A stretch of DNA of 12,896 nucleotides from an uncultured Alphaproteobacteria bacterium (GTDB taxonomy: Bacteria > Pseudomonadota > Alphaproteobacteria > Rs-D84), in assembly GCA_947305255.1 (NCBI GenBank), contig CAMZDE010000027.1:1-12896 (forward strand). Reading direction: 5' to 3'. The stretch's first letter is position 1, and the number at the start of each line of letters is the position of its first letter. The notes under the pieces were generated by a model. The model was not told the origin of the DNA. It did not search any database and was given only the letters and a program-made list of their open reading frames with translations. Below, piece by piece: positions 1 through 7,447 of this stretch. A program made the translations under genes and the position numbers.

Positions 1-273
1 AGCCGTCGTCGCCAACGTCAGGTAATCTGCGACACTGATGTGTTCAGACAATGGCAAAATAGAAAACAATTTATATGGCACACCGTCAATTTCATCAAAA
101 TTAGTTTGGTGACGACCCGCAAACGGTGACGCTGATATAGTTTCAATATCACGGTAAATTTGAACGCTATCGCAATTTATAATTGCGCCATTTATACGTT
201 TTGCCAATTCGTGCGCAAAATCAGATTTCCCAGATGCGGTCGGGCCCGCTATAATTATTGAATCATATCTCAT
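1..273 (-). CDS. miaA: tRNA dimethylallyltransferase MiaA, N-terminal part
   Basis: MiaA transfers a dimethylallyl group to A37 of tRNAs that read U-starting codons. Only the first 91 residues are present; the gene runs off the left edge. Seen: a P-loop GPTASGKS at residues 10-17, then INCDSVQIYR (about residues 32-41), which matches the MiaA motif carrying the catalytic Asp, and a VPYKLF segment where the family usually has a His-rich motif. I chose the ATG at 273 because a promoter (TTGAAA, 17 bp, TATAAT) ends 7 bases before it. An in-frame ATG at 298-300 lies inside that promoter and would add MTKDFIVN. Neither ATG has a well-placed Shine-Dalgarno, so the mRNA is probably leaderless. It diverges from gap. 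Confidence 0.9.
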   Translation of the reverse strand, partial: MRYDSIIIAGPTASGKSDFAHELAKRINGAIINCDSVQIYRDIETISASPFAGRHQTNFDEIDGVPYKLFSILPLSEHISVADYLTLATTA

Positions 274-280
274 ATTGACG

Positions 281-309
281 ATTATAAAATCCTTAGTCAT
301 TTTTTTCAA
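281..309 (-). promoter_or_regulatory. Promoter of miaA
   Basis: On the minus strand, TTGAAA (304-309) and TATAAT (281-286) are separated by 17 bp. Transcription should start about 7 bases further on, essentially at the ATG at 273. Confidence 0.65.
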
Positions 310-332
310 GCACACATTAGAAAAAAATCAAA

Positions 333-362
333 TTGTATTTTACCCCCATCACGTGATATTAT
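333..362 (+). promoter_or_regulatory. Putative promoter of gap
   Basis: TTGTAT (333-338) and TATTAT (357-362) are 18 bp apart. The predicted start near 369 gives a leader of about 21 nt. AAAGGA at 378-383 is a good ribosome binding site, 7 nt before the ATG at 391. Confidence 0.5.
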
Positions 363-390
363 ATAGGAAAGTAAAGGAAAGGATAAACAA

Positions 391-1389
391 ATGAAAAAAA
401 TTCGTGTTGCAATTAATGGTTTTGGACGTATTGGACGGTTGGTGTTGCGTGCTGCATTGGAATCTGGGCGCAAAGATTTAGAATTTGTCGCGGTCAATGA
501 TTTGGCACCGGCCGAAGAAAACGCTTATTTACTGGAATACGATTCGGTTCATGGAAAATTGCCTATGGATGTGAAAATGGACGGCGATTATATTTTGGTC
601 GGCAAACAAAAGATTAAATGTTTGTCGGAACGCGATCCGTCCAGATTGCCATGGGCAAAAATGAAAATCGATGTTGTTATGGAATGCACTGGCTTGTTCA
701 CCAGTGCGGACAAAGCCCGCGTTCATTTGGATTGTGGGGCAAAACGCGTTTTGGTTTCTGCGCCGTCCGCGGGTGCCGATAAAACTATTGTTTATGGTGT
801 GAATGAAAAAACATTGACCAAGAAAGATAAAATTATTTCAAACGCATCGTGCACTACGAATTGTTTGGCACCGGTATTAAATGTGCTGGATAAAAAATTC
901 GGTGTTGAAAATGGGTGGATGACAACGGTTCATGCATATACTGGCGATCAACAATTATTAGATAAAAACCACAAAGATTTTCGACGTGCGCGCGCTGCGA
1001 ATTTGTCTATGATTCCAACCAGCACTGGCGCAGCAAAGGCAATTGGTTTGGTTCTGCCAAAATTAGCCGGCAAATTAGACGGTATCGCGATACGCGTCCC
1101 GACGCCTGATGTTTCTGTGGTGGAATTGGTGTTAAATATGAAAAAGAAAGTGACACCTGAATCTGTGAACGCTGCGATGCGTGCCAATGAATCCGACATT
1201 TTGGCATATAACGATAAACCATTGGTGTCCAAAGATTTCACAACTGATGCGCATAGTGCGATTTTTGACGCGTCCCAGACCAAGGTTGTTGACGGAACCG
1301 TTTTGCATGTGACGGCGTGGTATGACAACGAATGGGGGTTTTCGAATCGTATGTGCGATACTGCCACTGCAATTGGAAGATTGTTATAA
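391..1389 (+). CDS. gap: Glyceraldehyde-3-phosphate dehydrogenase, type I
   Basis: This is the glycolytic and gluconeogenic enzyme that interconverts glyceraldehyde-3-phosphate and 1,3-bisphosphoglycerate with a nicotinamide cofactor in the cytosol. Its 332 residues are full length. The Rossmann motif INGFGRIGR is at residues 8-16. The catalytic Cys is C154 in SNASCTTNC, and its partner is H181 in TVHAYT. D37 (in VND) matches the Asp that binds the adenosine ribose in NAD enzymes. The two positions that are Leu-Pro in classic NAD enzymes are K192-N193 here, so cofactor preference is less certain. AAAGGA sits 7 nt before the ATG. A hairpin terminator follows directly, so it is probably monocistronic. 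Confidence 0.97.
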   Translation: MKKIRVAINGFGRIGRLVLRAALESGRKDLEFVAVNDLAPAEENAYLLEYDSVHGKLPMDVKMDGDYILVGKQKIKCLSERDPSRLPWAKMKIDVVMECTGLFTSADKARVHLDCGAKRVLVSAPSAGADKTIVYGVNEKTLTKKDKIISNASCTTNCLAPVLNVLDKKFGVENGWMTTVHAYTGDQQLLDKNHKDFRRARAANLSMIPTSTGAAKAIGLVLPKLAGKLDGIAIRVPTPDVSVVELVLNMKKKVTPESVNAAMRANESDILAYNDKPLVSKDFTTDAHSAIFDASQTKVVDGTVLHVTAWYDNEWGFSNRMCDTATAIGRLL

Positions 1390-1392
1390 AAC

Positions 1393-1420
1393 AAAAAACC
1401 GCCAAAACGGCGGTTTTTTT
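1393..1420. terminator. Bidirectional intrinsic terminator between gap and zapA
   Basis: The stem CCGCC (1399-1403) and GGCGG (1409-1413) has a 5-nt loop. It is flanked by an A-run on the left and a T-run on the right, so it can stop both gap on the plus strand and zapA on the minus strand. The zapA stop codon touches the T-run. Confidence 0.85.
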
Positions 1421-1697
1421 ATGCTATCTTGTGTTTTATTTCGCGGATTCGTGCCAATATTTCATGCAAATCTTCGTCTGATACGGTTGGCATCTGTTTT
1501 CTGTTTTGGATTTCATCAATCAAAACGATGCACAATGTTGCCAATAATGCAGATTCCTGTAATGGGCCGATTTTATCCAAAATTTGGCGCGCACGTGCGT
1601 CAACCAAACGTCCCAATTCAATCAGGCGTCCTTCCTGACCGTCTTCACAGCCCATCGGGTAATTTCTGTTAACAATAGGTATCGAAACGACGCTCAT
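1419..1697 (-). CDS. zapA: Cell division protein ZapA
   Basis: ZapA binds FtsZ and cross-links its protofilaments at the division site. The 92-residue product has the expected layout: a short N-terminal strand (VSIPIVNRNYPM), the CEDGQE motif at about residues 17-22, the helix LIELGRLVDARARQIL, and a long C-terminal helix suited to coiled-coil dimerisation. The start at 1697 overlaps the stop of the upstream coiled-coil gene in an ATGA arrangement, so the two are translationally coupled. Its neighbourhood next to gap is consistent with Alphaproteobacteria. Assignment rests on motif and length. Confidence 0.85.
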   Translation of the reverse strand: MSVVSIPIVNRNYPMGCEDGQEGRLIELGRLVDARARQILDKIGPLQESALLATLCIVLIDEIQNRKQMPTVSDEDLHEILARIREIKHKIA

Positions 1698-1903
1698 TTT
1701 TTCAACTTTTCCAATATAGATACAGATTTTTCGATTAAATTTTTGGCTTTTTCATTCTTTTCGCGCAGATTTTTAATCTGTTTAGTCAAGATTGCAACCT
1801 CTAAATCCGTCTGTTTGCTGGCACAGGTCGCGTCCGCGCGCAGATGCATCACCAAAGATTCCACCGAATCCAGTTCTTGAAAAATCTGTTGTTTGATATC
1901 CAT
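1694..1903 (-). CDS. Small coiled-coil protein (DUF4164-like), zapA partner
   Basis: This 69-residue cytosolic protein is almost wholly helical with heptad-like spacing (ILTKQIKNLREKNEKAKNLI). It has no signal or membrane segment. A short coiled-coil protein of this sort (the DUF4164 type) commonly sits next to zapA in Alphaproteobacteria, and a role in division is inferred from that pairing alone. The ATG at 1903 is preferred over one at 1942 because a strong promoter (TTGAAC, 17 bp, TAAAAT) occupies 1914-1942. The predicted transcript starts only a few bases before the ATG and no Shine-Dalgarno is visible. It overlaps zapA by 4 nt. Confidence 0.7.
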   Translation of the reverse strand: MDIKQQIFQELDSVESLVMHLRADATCASKQTDLEVAILTKQIKNLREKNEKAKNLIEKSVSILEKLKK

Positions 1904-1913
1904 GATAATTGCT

Positions 1914-1942
1914 ATTTTAAGACATTTTTTATATGCGTTCAA
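1914..1942 (-). promoter_or_regulatory. Promoter of the coiled-coil gene and zapA
   Basis: On the minus strand, TTGAAC (1937-1942), a 17-bp spacer and TAAAAT (1914-1919). The predicted start near 1907 leaves only 3-4 nt before the ATG at 1903. Confidence 0.6.
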
Positions 1943-1952
1943 CCGGAAAATA

Positions 1953-1961
1953 TGATATAAT
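1953..1961 (+). promoter_or_regulatory. Extended -10 promoter of the envelope operon
   Basis: TGATATAAT is a perfect TATAAT with the upstream TG of an extended -10. No clear -35 is seen, which fits that class. It lies back to back with the minus promoter at 1914-1942. AGGG at 1977-1980 is the ribosome binding site, 9 nt before the ATG at 1990. Confidence 0.6.
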
Positions 1962-1989
1962 TGTTTCGTTAAACATAGGGTTGTATTTT

Positions 1990-2910
1990 ATGAAGACAAA
2001 AATTATCTATATTTCTGGGAATGAAATTTTTGATATGACGGATATTCGTGCCGCTTTTAACGAGGTTCGAAATGCGTTAAACCTTGATAAAGATACTGTA
2101 TTATTTGGCGTTCCAATTGATGAAGATGACGCGGGGTTATCAAACGCTGATGTGAAAGAAAACGTTTCGACAAATGACGTTACACCTGTTGTGAATGACA
2201 TAGATGATGATGTTGCAGACGATATTGTGACCGAATCGATATCGACACCTGAAATTATCGAACCTGTTGTTGAAAAGACTGAAAAGAAACGTTCCCGCAC
2301 AAAGAAAGCGATTATTGAACCAATCGAAACACCAGAAACAACCCACGAAACACCAACAGAACCAGATGAAAAAATCGTTCCGATATTATCTGTGCTGTCA
2401 ACGAATGAATCCGATGATAATATTCAACAATCCGAATCAAATGACGATATAGAAATTATCGAAGATGTCGCCCAAGAAACAACTATGGATACAGAAATTG
2501 AACCGGTTGTTGACGAAGTTATCGAAGATACCGAAGATGCCGAAGATATTGATTCTGATGAACCTGATTTGGAAAAATTGCTGTCTGAAATGAAGCCATT
2601 AAACGAAGACATTTTGGAAGAACAGGCTTTAACAGAATCAAAACCAGCGGCAGAAGACGAATCTGAAAACATTGATGCGACATTGGAAAAGTTAGCGACA
2701 GAATTCGTTCAAACCCAAGATAAAATCACGTCAAACACAAAATCCACCAGTCGCAGCAAAATCGGCAAATTACGTAATATTTTACCATTCAAACAATCAA
2801 AACATCATGACCAAGGATTAGGCGATTTATTCGGTTGGGCGGGTGTCGCTGCAAATGACGAAGAATTTTCAGTCCCCGGATTTTTCACAACCGCATCGTC
2901 TAAGAAATAA
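1990..2910 (+). CDS. Acidic low-complexity protein of unknown function
   Basis: I do not recognise this 306-residue protein. It has three parts. Residues 1-45 look folded and contain the phrase VLFGVPIDEDDAG. Residues about 46-250 are low complexity and rich in Asp, Glu, Thr, Val and Ile, with recurring IEPV-type phrases and one basic island (KKRSRTKK, about 99-106). Residues about 255-306 form a basic-to-hydrophobic tail (IGKLRNILPFKQ, then LGDLFGWAGVAAND). There is no signal peptide or membrane helix, so a long flexible cytosolic linker with binding motifs at each end is likely. The start at 1990 has AGGG 9 nt upstream; an earlier ATG at 1933 precedes the promoter. It is the first gene of an operon, 3 nt before the next. 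Confidence 0.8.
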   Translation: MKTKIIYISGNEIFDMTDIRAAFNEVRNALNLDKDTVLFGVPIDEDDAGLSNADVKENVSTNDVTPVVNDIDDDVADDIVTESISTPEIIEPVVEKTEKKRSRTKKAIIEPIETPETTHETPTEPDEKIVPILSVLSTNESDDNIQQSESNDDIEIIEDVAQETTMDTEIEPVVDEVIEDTEDAEDIDSDEPDLEKLLSEMKPLNEDILEEQALTESKPAAEDESENIDATLEKLATEFVQTQDKITSNTKSTSRSKIGKLRNILPFKQSKHHDQGLGDLFGWAGVAANDEEFSVPGFFTTASSKK

Positions 2911-2913
2911 GGT

Positions 2914-3885
2914 ATGGACAACGTAACAATTATAAATTTGTTAACTAATTCTGGACTGAATGTTTTCGGTATTGATGACAGGTTTGTATATTTCCAAGAT
3001 CCGTCATGTATATTTCCTGCGATTGATGCTTTCTTAGATTTTGCATGGATTGTCGTTCTGGTTTTCACAGCAATAATGTTATTCGGTTGGGGGGCGCTTT
3101 ATATAAAAAATGGTGCGAATATAAATACTATATTCAATAATGCAAAAACTGTGATTTTAATTTTTTGTGTGTTTGCATTGGTTAAACCTATCGTGAATGT
3201 AATATATGGTGATAATTTATTCGCGACACAATGCGATGTAAAACATGTACAATTATCGGCTGTTTATGATTTATTAGATGCGCGCGAAAAACGTTTTGGT
3301 GAAAACGGTCACGAATCAAATTTTGAAGTTTTTAATGTGGTTGATTCTGGAATAATTTTATCGACAGAAAATTCAAATGCGACCGTTACGGAAAAAAACG
3401 AAAACGATTCTCAGGAACGTCAAACATCGTCCACACAAAATGTTCGTTCGGTTGAATACAGCAACAACGCAACAATTTATGTATTATCAAACGGCGATAA
3501 AATTAAACGTTCGGGTGGATCGGTTGCATGGCGCAATAATAACCCTGGGAATATTGTAAAATCAGAATTTGCGCGTCAAAATGGTGCGATTGGTGAAACC
3601 GATAGATGGGCCGTGTTTCCCGATGAAAAGACAGGATTGCGCGCGATAACAAAATTATTACAAACAAAAAATTATGTGAATTTATCAATCAAAGACGCTA
3701 TGAATCGTTGGTCACCGTCAAATGATGGTAATAATCCAGATAAATATGCGAAGCATGTTTCTGCGATAACAGGGATATCAATTAACGCCGTGATTGGTGA
3801 TTTAAGTGATAATGATTTAATGAAAATCGCCCGCGCGATGCAAAAAATTGAAGGCTGGGTTCCAGGAATCGAACAAACATTATAA
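2914..3885 (+). CDS. Two-helix membrane protein with C-terminal phage-like NNNPGN domain
   Basis: This protein has 323 residues. Two hydrophobic helices are visible at about 42-62 and 77-97. A low-complexity linker rich in Asn, Ser and Glu covers about 145-185. A C-terminal domain at about 189-323 starts VAWRNNNPGNI, continues with FPDEKTGLRAI and DAMNRWSPSNDG, and ends near RAMQKIEGW. That pattern recalls a domain of phage virion and wall-associated proteins that includes the family often named structural protein P5. Whether it cuts peptidoglycan is not established. The likely topology puts this domain in the periplasm, which is inference. The ribosome binding site AAGG is unusually close to the ATG, so translation may be coupled to the acidic gene. 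Confidence 0.8.
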   Translation: MDNVTIINLLTNSGLNVFGIDDRFVYFQDPSCIFPAIDAFLDFAWIVVLVFTAIMLFGWGALYIKNGANINTIFNNAKTVILIFCVFALVKPIVNVIYGDNLFATQCDVKHVQLSAVYDLLDAREKRFGENGHESNFEVFNVVDSGIILSTENSNATVTEKNENDSQERQTSSTQNVRSVEYSNNATIYVLSNGDKIKRSGGSVAWRNNNPGNIVKSEFARQNGAIGETDRWAVFPDEKTGLRAITKLLQTKNYVNLSIKDAMNRWSPSNDGNNPDKYAKHVSAITGISINAVIGDLSDNDLMKIARAMQKIEGWVPGIEQTL

Positions 3886-3902
3886 AACCAAGAAGAATAT
3901 TT

Positions 3903-4499
3903 ATGAAAAAGACATCTTATTTTATCTGGATTTTAATTATATGCGTTTTGTGTGTGGTTGCTTTTGTTTTTTACAATGCGCATAAAAAAAATACAGTAAA
4001 ACCACAAATGATGATGACTGTAAATGATTATGAAGTCCCCGAACAAATACAAAAGTTCAGCGATGGATTACATAACGCTGATTCAATAACCAGATATGAT
4101 TTGGATGAATTTGATATTGGTGTGTCTGAAAAAAGCATTTATTATGTTGATATAAACCAAGACGGCATCAAAGACAGAATCACAAAAACTTTCACACAAA
4201 CCGGTAATGCGCATTCGTATTATTCTTATAAAATAGAATTAAAGAAAGGCGACACGTATATTGATATAACACCAAATAATCTTAGAACTACAAATGGTGC
4301 ATCTTGCGATTTACAACAAATACAATTTGCGTTCAAACCCACATTCAAAATTACGGTTATTTCCCGAGAATTAGGCGACACATGGCCGACCCCCACAATG
4401 GCGTACCGTCAAGAATATGGTTTGACCAAAGAAAACAAATTGACATCGTCAACACGTCAAAAAATTCGCCCAATTTGTGACGTCAAAGAATTATTTTAA
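3903..4499 (+). CDS. Membrane-anchored periplasmic protein of unknown function
   Basis: This 198-residue protein has one N-terminal hydrophobic helix (about 5-25) behind MKKTSY, so it is anchored with most of the chain in the periplasm. Residues 83-91, DINQDGIKD, fit the DxNxDGxxD calcium-loop pattern of EF-hand or dockerin-like folds. They are followed by strands rich in Tyr, Lys and Ile. I recognise no family. An AGAAG-type ribosome binding site precedes the ATG, and the gene lies 17 nt after the previous stop, so it ends the three-gene operon. Its 3' end overlaps that of radC by 9 bp, and no terminator is visible between them. Confidence 0.75.
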   Translation: MKKTSYFIWILIICVLCVVAFVFYNAHKKNTVKPQMMMTVNDYEVPEQIQKFSDGLHNADSITRYDLDEFDIGVSEKSIYYVDINQDGIKDRITKTFTQTGNAHSYYSYKIELKKGDTYIDITPNNLRTTNGASCDLQQIQFAFKPTFKITVISRELGDTWPTPTMAYRQEYGLTKENKLTSSTRQKIRPICDVKELF

Positions 4500-5177
4500 T
4501 AAATTCATATTCCGCGCAGAATAAACAACATCCCCAGATATCAGCAAATGGTCATAGACCGTGATTTCCAATTGTGCCAACGTTCTTACTATTTCACTGG
4601 TAATATCGACATCTTGGGACGAAAAAGAAATACCTGGTGTTGGATGATTATGCAACAAAACAACACTACGTGCGTTCAAATCTAACGCTTTCTTAGCAAT
4701 TTCACGAACATATACCGCGGCCCAATCTGTGGTTCCAGAACTATGCAAAACATCTTTGATTAATTTATATTGATAATCCAAATACAGCACGTGAAATTCT
4801 TCGATTGGTTTTCCTGCAACCAATGATTGGCAATACCGAACCAATCTATCATAATCGTGAAATATCGGTTCGTTATCCAACACGCATTTATATTCCAATT
4901 CTAACAATTTATGAATCACTTTGAAAAATATAGCAGTGTTTTCTTTGACACCTTCGTTTTCCATTAAAGCTTCGATTGGCGCGGCCAATAATTGTTGCAC
5001 GTTCCCATATTTTTTATAAAGTTGGCGCGCCAAAACCCTGACATCGCGACGTGGTATAGCATATGTTAATAACAATTCCAGAATTTCATATTCTGCCAAT
5101 TTGCCGTCTAAAAATTTCTGACGAAGCCTCGCCCGATGTCCATGTTGCAAAGATTGTAATTCATCTGTTTTAATCAT
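4491..5177 (-). CDS. radC: RadC-family JAB/MPN domain protein
   Basis: RadC-like proteins carry a helix-hairpin-helix-like N-terminal region and a JAB1/MPN metalloprotease-like domain; their true role is unresolved despite the DNA-repair name. Seen in 228 residues: an N-terminal region (YEILELLLTYAIPRRDVRVL, about 30-50), then GTTDWAAVYVREI and HNHP at 176-179, followed by SSQDVDIT with D189. Together these form the JAMM-type metal site. The usual SGD after HNHP is replaced by TPGISF. The gene overlaps map by 8 nt, so the pair is co-translated, and it is the last gene of the lptE-holA-map-radC operon. Confidence 0.92.
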   Translation of the reverse strand: MIKTDELQSLQHGHRARLRQKFLDGKLAEYEILELLLTYAIPRRDVRVLARQLYKKYGNVQQLLAAPIEALMENEGVKENTAIFFKVIHKLLELEYKCVLDNEPIFHDYDRLVRYCQSLVAGKPIEEFHVLYLDYQYKLIKDVLHSSGTTDWAAVYVREIAKKALDLNARSVVLLHNHPTPGISFSSQDVDITSEIVRTLAQLEITVYDHLLISGDVVYSARNMNLLK

Positions 5178-5937
5178 GAATCATTTTTTCTGTGAATATG
5201 GTTACACCATCTTCGGTTATACCCAATGTGTGTTCCCACTGGGCAGATAAACCACCATCAACAGTTCGTGCTGTCCAACCATCCGCATCAATTTTGCAAT
5301 CTGGTTTTCCTGTATTTATCATCGGTTCGATTGTGAATACCAATCCTGGGACCATCTTTACCTTGTCCCACATTTTATCATAGAAATGATAAATTTGGGG
5401 TTCATCATGCATGACTTTGCCAATACCGTGTCCAACAAAATCACGCGATATAGAAAAACCGTGGGGTTTTACAACCGCCTCTATGGTTTTGCCAATCTCA
5501 GACAACGGAACCCCCGGTGCACAAATAGAAATAGCGGCATTTAACGCATCTTGGCAGGTTTGAACCAATTCGCGTGCTTTGTTTGACACGTTTCCAATCA
5601 TAAACATACGCGATGCGTCGCCGTGGAATCCGTGAAATTCTGCAGTCAAATCGACATTCACAATATCGCCATCTTTCAAAATAACTTCATCACTGGGGAT
5701 ACCATGCACAATAACATCATTGACCGATGTACAAATATTTTTAGGATATCCCATATATCCCAAATCAGATGACCGCGCGCCATTTTCTTTCAAAAATTGT
5801 GCAACCAATCTATCTATTTCCCCTGTCGAAACACCTGCAACAACGTATGGCGTTATAAAATCAAAACAGCGTGCGACCAAATCGCCCACAACACGCAATC
5901 TTTTAAAATCTTTTGGTGCATATACAGATGACAACAT
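5170..5937 (-). CDS. map: Methionine aminopeptidase, type I
   Basis: This enzyme removes the initiator Met from new proteins in the cytosol. Its 255 residues are normal for type I. All five metal ligands expected from the E. coli enzyme are present: D96, D107, H170, E204 and E235. The substrate-site His is in the VHGIP motif (H78). The ribosome binding site GGAG lies 9 nt before the ATG at 5937, inside the end of holA, and only 2 nt separate the genes. It overlaps radC by 8 nt at its 3' end. Confidence 0.97.
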   Translation of the reverse strand: MLSSVYAPKDFKRLRVVGDLVARCFDFITPYVVAGVSTGEIDRLVAQFLKENGARSSDLGYMGYPKNICTSVNDVIVHGIPSDEVILKDGDIVNVDLTAEFHGFHGDASRMFMIGNVSNKARELVQTCQDALNAAISICAPGVPLSEIGKTIEAVVKPHGFSISRDFVGHGIGKVMHDEPQIYHFYDKMWDKVKMVPGLVFTIEPMINTGKPDCKIDADGWTARTVDGGLSAQWEHTLGITEDGVTIFTEKMIHD

Positions 5938-5939
5938 TT

Positions 5940-6926
5940 TTATTTTCTCCGTTTCAAAGCCAATTTTGCGGCACGCACAGACAATTTTAATGAAAAATCA
6001 CGAATTAAAACTTCTGGTTGCATACCATTTGTTCGGCACATTTTTTCCAAATCGTTTAATTTAGATAGCACATTCACTATTTCTTTCTCTGGCCAAATTT
6101 TTATCGCGCTATTGAATTTATCAGCAACTTTCCAAAACAGTTTTGGCAATTGACCATCAACAACTGCCGTCAACAATTTATTAAAATGATTATACAGCAT
6201 ACGAATCAACATATTTGCATCGGCGCCGCTGTATAACAACCTATCCAGCGCAACCATAGTTGGATTAATATGTCCCGCCGTCAAAGAATACATATAATCG
6301 TCCGCACTGGATGCAGATGTATCTGGCAAACATTTTTCTACATCTTCCAATTCAACAACATGTTTATCAGAAACATATATTGCTATCTTTTTCAAGAAAC
6401 CGCGCGTAATTCCCCTATCGCCGCCCATGTGCGACAACATATACGACATCGCATCAGGCGTTATTTGTCGTATTCCTGATTGCACAGATAATTCTTGGTG
6501 GATTAAATTTTCAAGTGTTTTTGTATCGTCGGTATAACACGCAATCGCCGCAATATTTTTACCGTCTTCAAATAATTTACGTAACGGGCCAATTCGCAAA
6601 TCACCGCCAGTTATAATCACCGTGGCGCATAATGACGGCGACGTTACCAATTCAGAAATAATCTTGCAATCACTATCGCCGGCCCCCGATATTATCACTG
6701 CTTTACGGCCACCGAACATGGACGGGCTGCAACTTTCTGCGAACAGCGCATCTTGTTTTTCACGTAATTCGTCAGCATCAATAGCTAATAAATTATCTTT
6801 GTCTATTTCTAACTTTTCAATTGCTTTATCACAGAATTCATCGACCAATCCTGCATCTGGGCCATATATCAACACCGCATTGATATCTGATATACACGAA
6901 TTAAAATCAGCCTCTTTCCACTTCAT
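5940..6926 (-). CDS. holA: DNA polymerase III subunit delta
   Basis: HolA opens the beta sliding clamp within the clamp-loader complex. Its 328 residues match the family length. The N-terminus AVLIYGPDAGLVDEF is a strong alphaproteobacterial HolA signature. The middle has the family phrase SHMGGDRGITRGFLKKIAIYV (two pieces at about 170-190), followed by the C-terminal helical collar domain. It starts 2 nt after the lptE stop and ends 2 nt before map, so it sits in the middle of the operon. The lptE-holA neighbour pair is widely conserved in Proteobacteria. Confidence 0.93.
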   Translation of the reverse strand: MKWKEADFNSCISDINAVLIYGPDAGLVDEFCDKAIEKLEIDKDNLLAIDADELREKQDALFAESCSPSMFGGRKAVIISGAGDSDCKIISELVTSPSLCATVIITGGDLRIGPLRKLFEDGKNIAAIACYTDDTKTLENLIHQELSVQSGIRQITPDAMSYMLSHMGGDRGITRGFLKKIAIYVSDKHVVELEDVEKCLPDTSASSADDYMYSLTAGHINPTMVALDRLLYSGADANMLIRMLYNHFNKLLTAVVDGQLPKLFWKVADKFNSAIKIWPEKEIVNVLSKLNDLEKMCRTNGMQPEVLIRDFSLKLSVRAAKLALKRRK

Positions 6927-6928
6927 TT

Positions 6929-7384
6929 TTAATCGTTATTTTTTTGCGTTTCAGTAATAACGCGCATGCTGATATTGTCTGCCAACACATGTATAGTATT
7001 CAACACCGCGTTATTGTACGATGCATTCGATGCGACCAGATATTTGACGAAAGTGTAACTTTCCGCGGCCGATTCATACCCTTTGGCAATTTCTTTGCCG
7101 TCTTGTGTTAACACATATGACGCGTTCAATTTTACTTCCTGCCAACTGGCATCACCAGCACGTTCAAAAGCCTTATACGTCGTAATCGGATTTTGTAAAT
7201 CGACCACCAGAGTATATTTTGCATTCTGATTATGCATGCCACCAAATTTAGCGTTCAAAGAATTCCGCAATTCTATACCGTTGATACCGCTGATTGGCGC
7301 GACATAAACGTCTGTATCATTCCCTGAAAACACAGGTCGAAAACTGCATGCGGTTAAAAATAAACATAAAAATAATTTTTTCAT
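6929..7384 (-). CDS. lptE: LPS-assembly lipoprotein LptE
   Basis: LptE is an outer-membrane lipoprotein that plugs the LptD barrel and helps place LPS on the cell surface. The 151-residue product begins MKKLFLCLFLTAC, a lipoprotein signal with lipobox LTAC and lipidated C13, followed by SFRPVF, typical of LptE. The core (GIELRNSLNAKF, KLNASYVLTQDG, then ASYNNAVLNTIHVLADNI) follows the LptE pattern of a small alpha/beta fold. The ATG at 7384 is chosen because the longer reading to a TTG at 7438 would start inside the promoter -35. It heads the operon with holA, map and radC. The family is divergent, so the call leans on lipobox and synteny. Confidence 0.88.
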   Translation of the reverse strand: MKKLFLCLFLTACSFRPVFSGNDTDVYVAPISGINGIELRNSLNAKFGGMHNQNAKYTLVVDLQNPITTYKAFERAGDASWQEVKLNASYVLTQDGKEIAKGYESAAESYTFVKYLVASNASYNNAVLNTIHVLADNISMRVITETQKNND

Positions 7385-7394
7385 CTTTTTTCTG

Positions 7395-7423
7395 TTGCTA
7401 CCCTTCTCTATCTTAGCTATACT
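7395..7423 (+). promoter_or_regulatory. Promoter of the Cys-rich protein gene
   Basis: TTGCTA (7395-7400) and TATACT (7418-7423) are 17 bp apart. The predicted start near 7430 gives a leader of about 18 nt. It is interleaved with the lptE promoter on the other strand. Confidence 0.6.
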
Positions 7424-7438
7424 TTTGTAAAATCGCAA
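7410..7438 (-). promoter_or_regulatory. Promoter of the lptE operon
   Basis: On the minus strand, TTGCGA (7433-7438) and TAAGAT (7410-7415) are 17 bp apart. The predicted start near 7403 leaves about 19 nt before the lptE ATG. The two -10 boxes of this face-to-face pair are only 2 bp apart. Confidence 0.6.
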
Positions 7439-7447
7439 GGGGGAATG

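Noticed and set aside
948..1394. 148-residue frame antisense to gap
   Set aside because: It lies wholly within a certain gene and has no signals of its own; long antisense frames are common opposite conserved genes.
1990..4499. Operon as a known type IV secretion system
   Set aside because: No VirB/Trb ATPase, lipoprotein or channel motif is recognisable; two membrane helices and a phage-like domain are not enough.
7385..7438. Longer lptE start at TTG 7438
   Set aside because: It would lie inside the -35 of the lptE promoter and would bury the lipoprotein signal 18 residues from the N-terminus.
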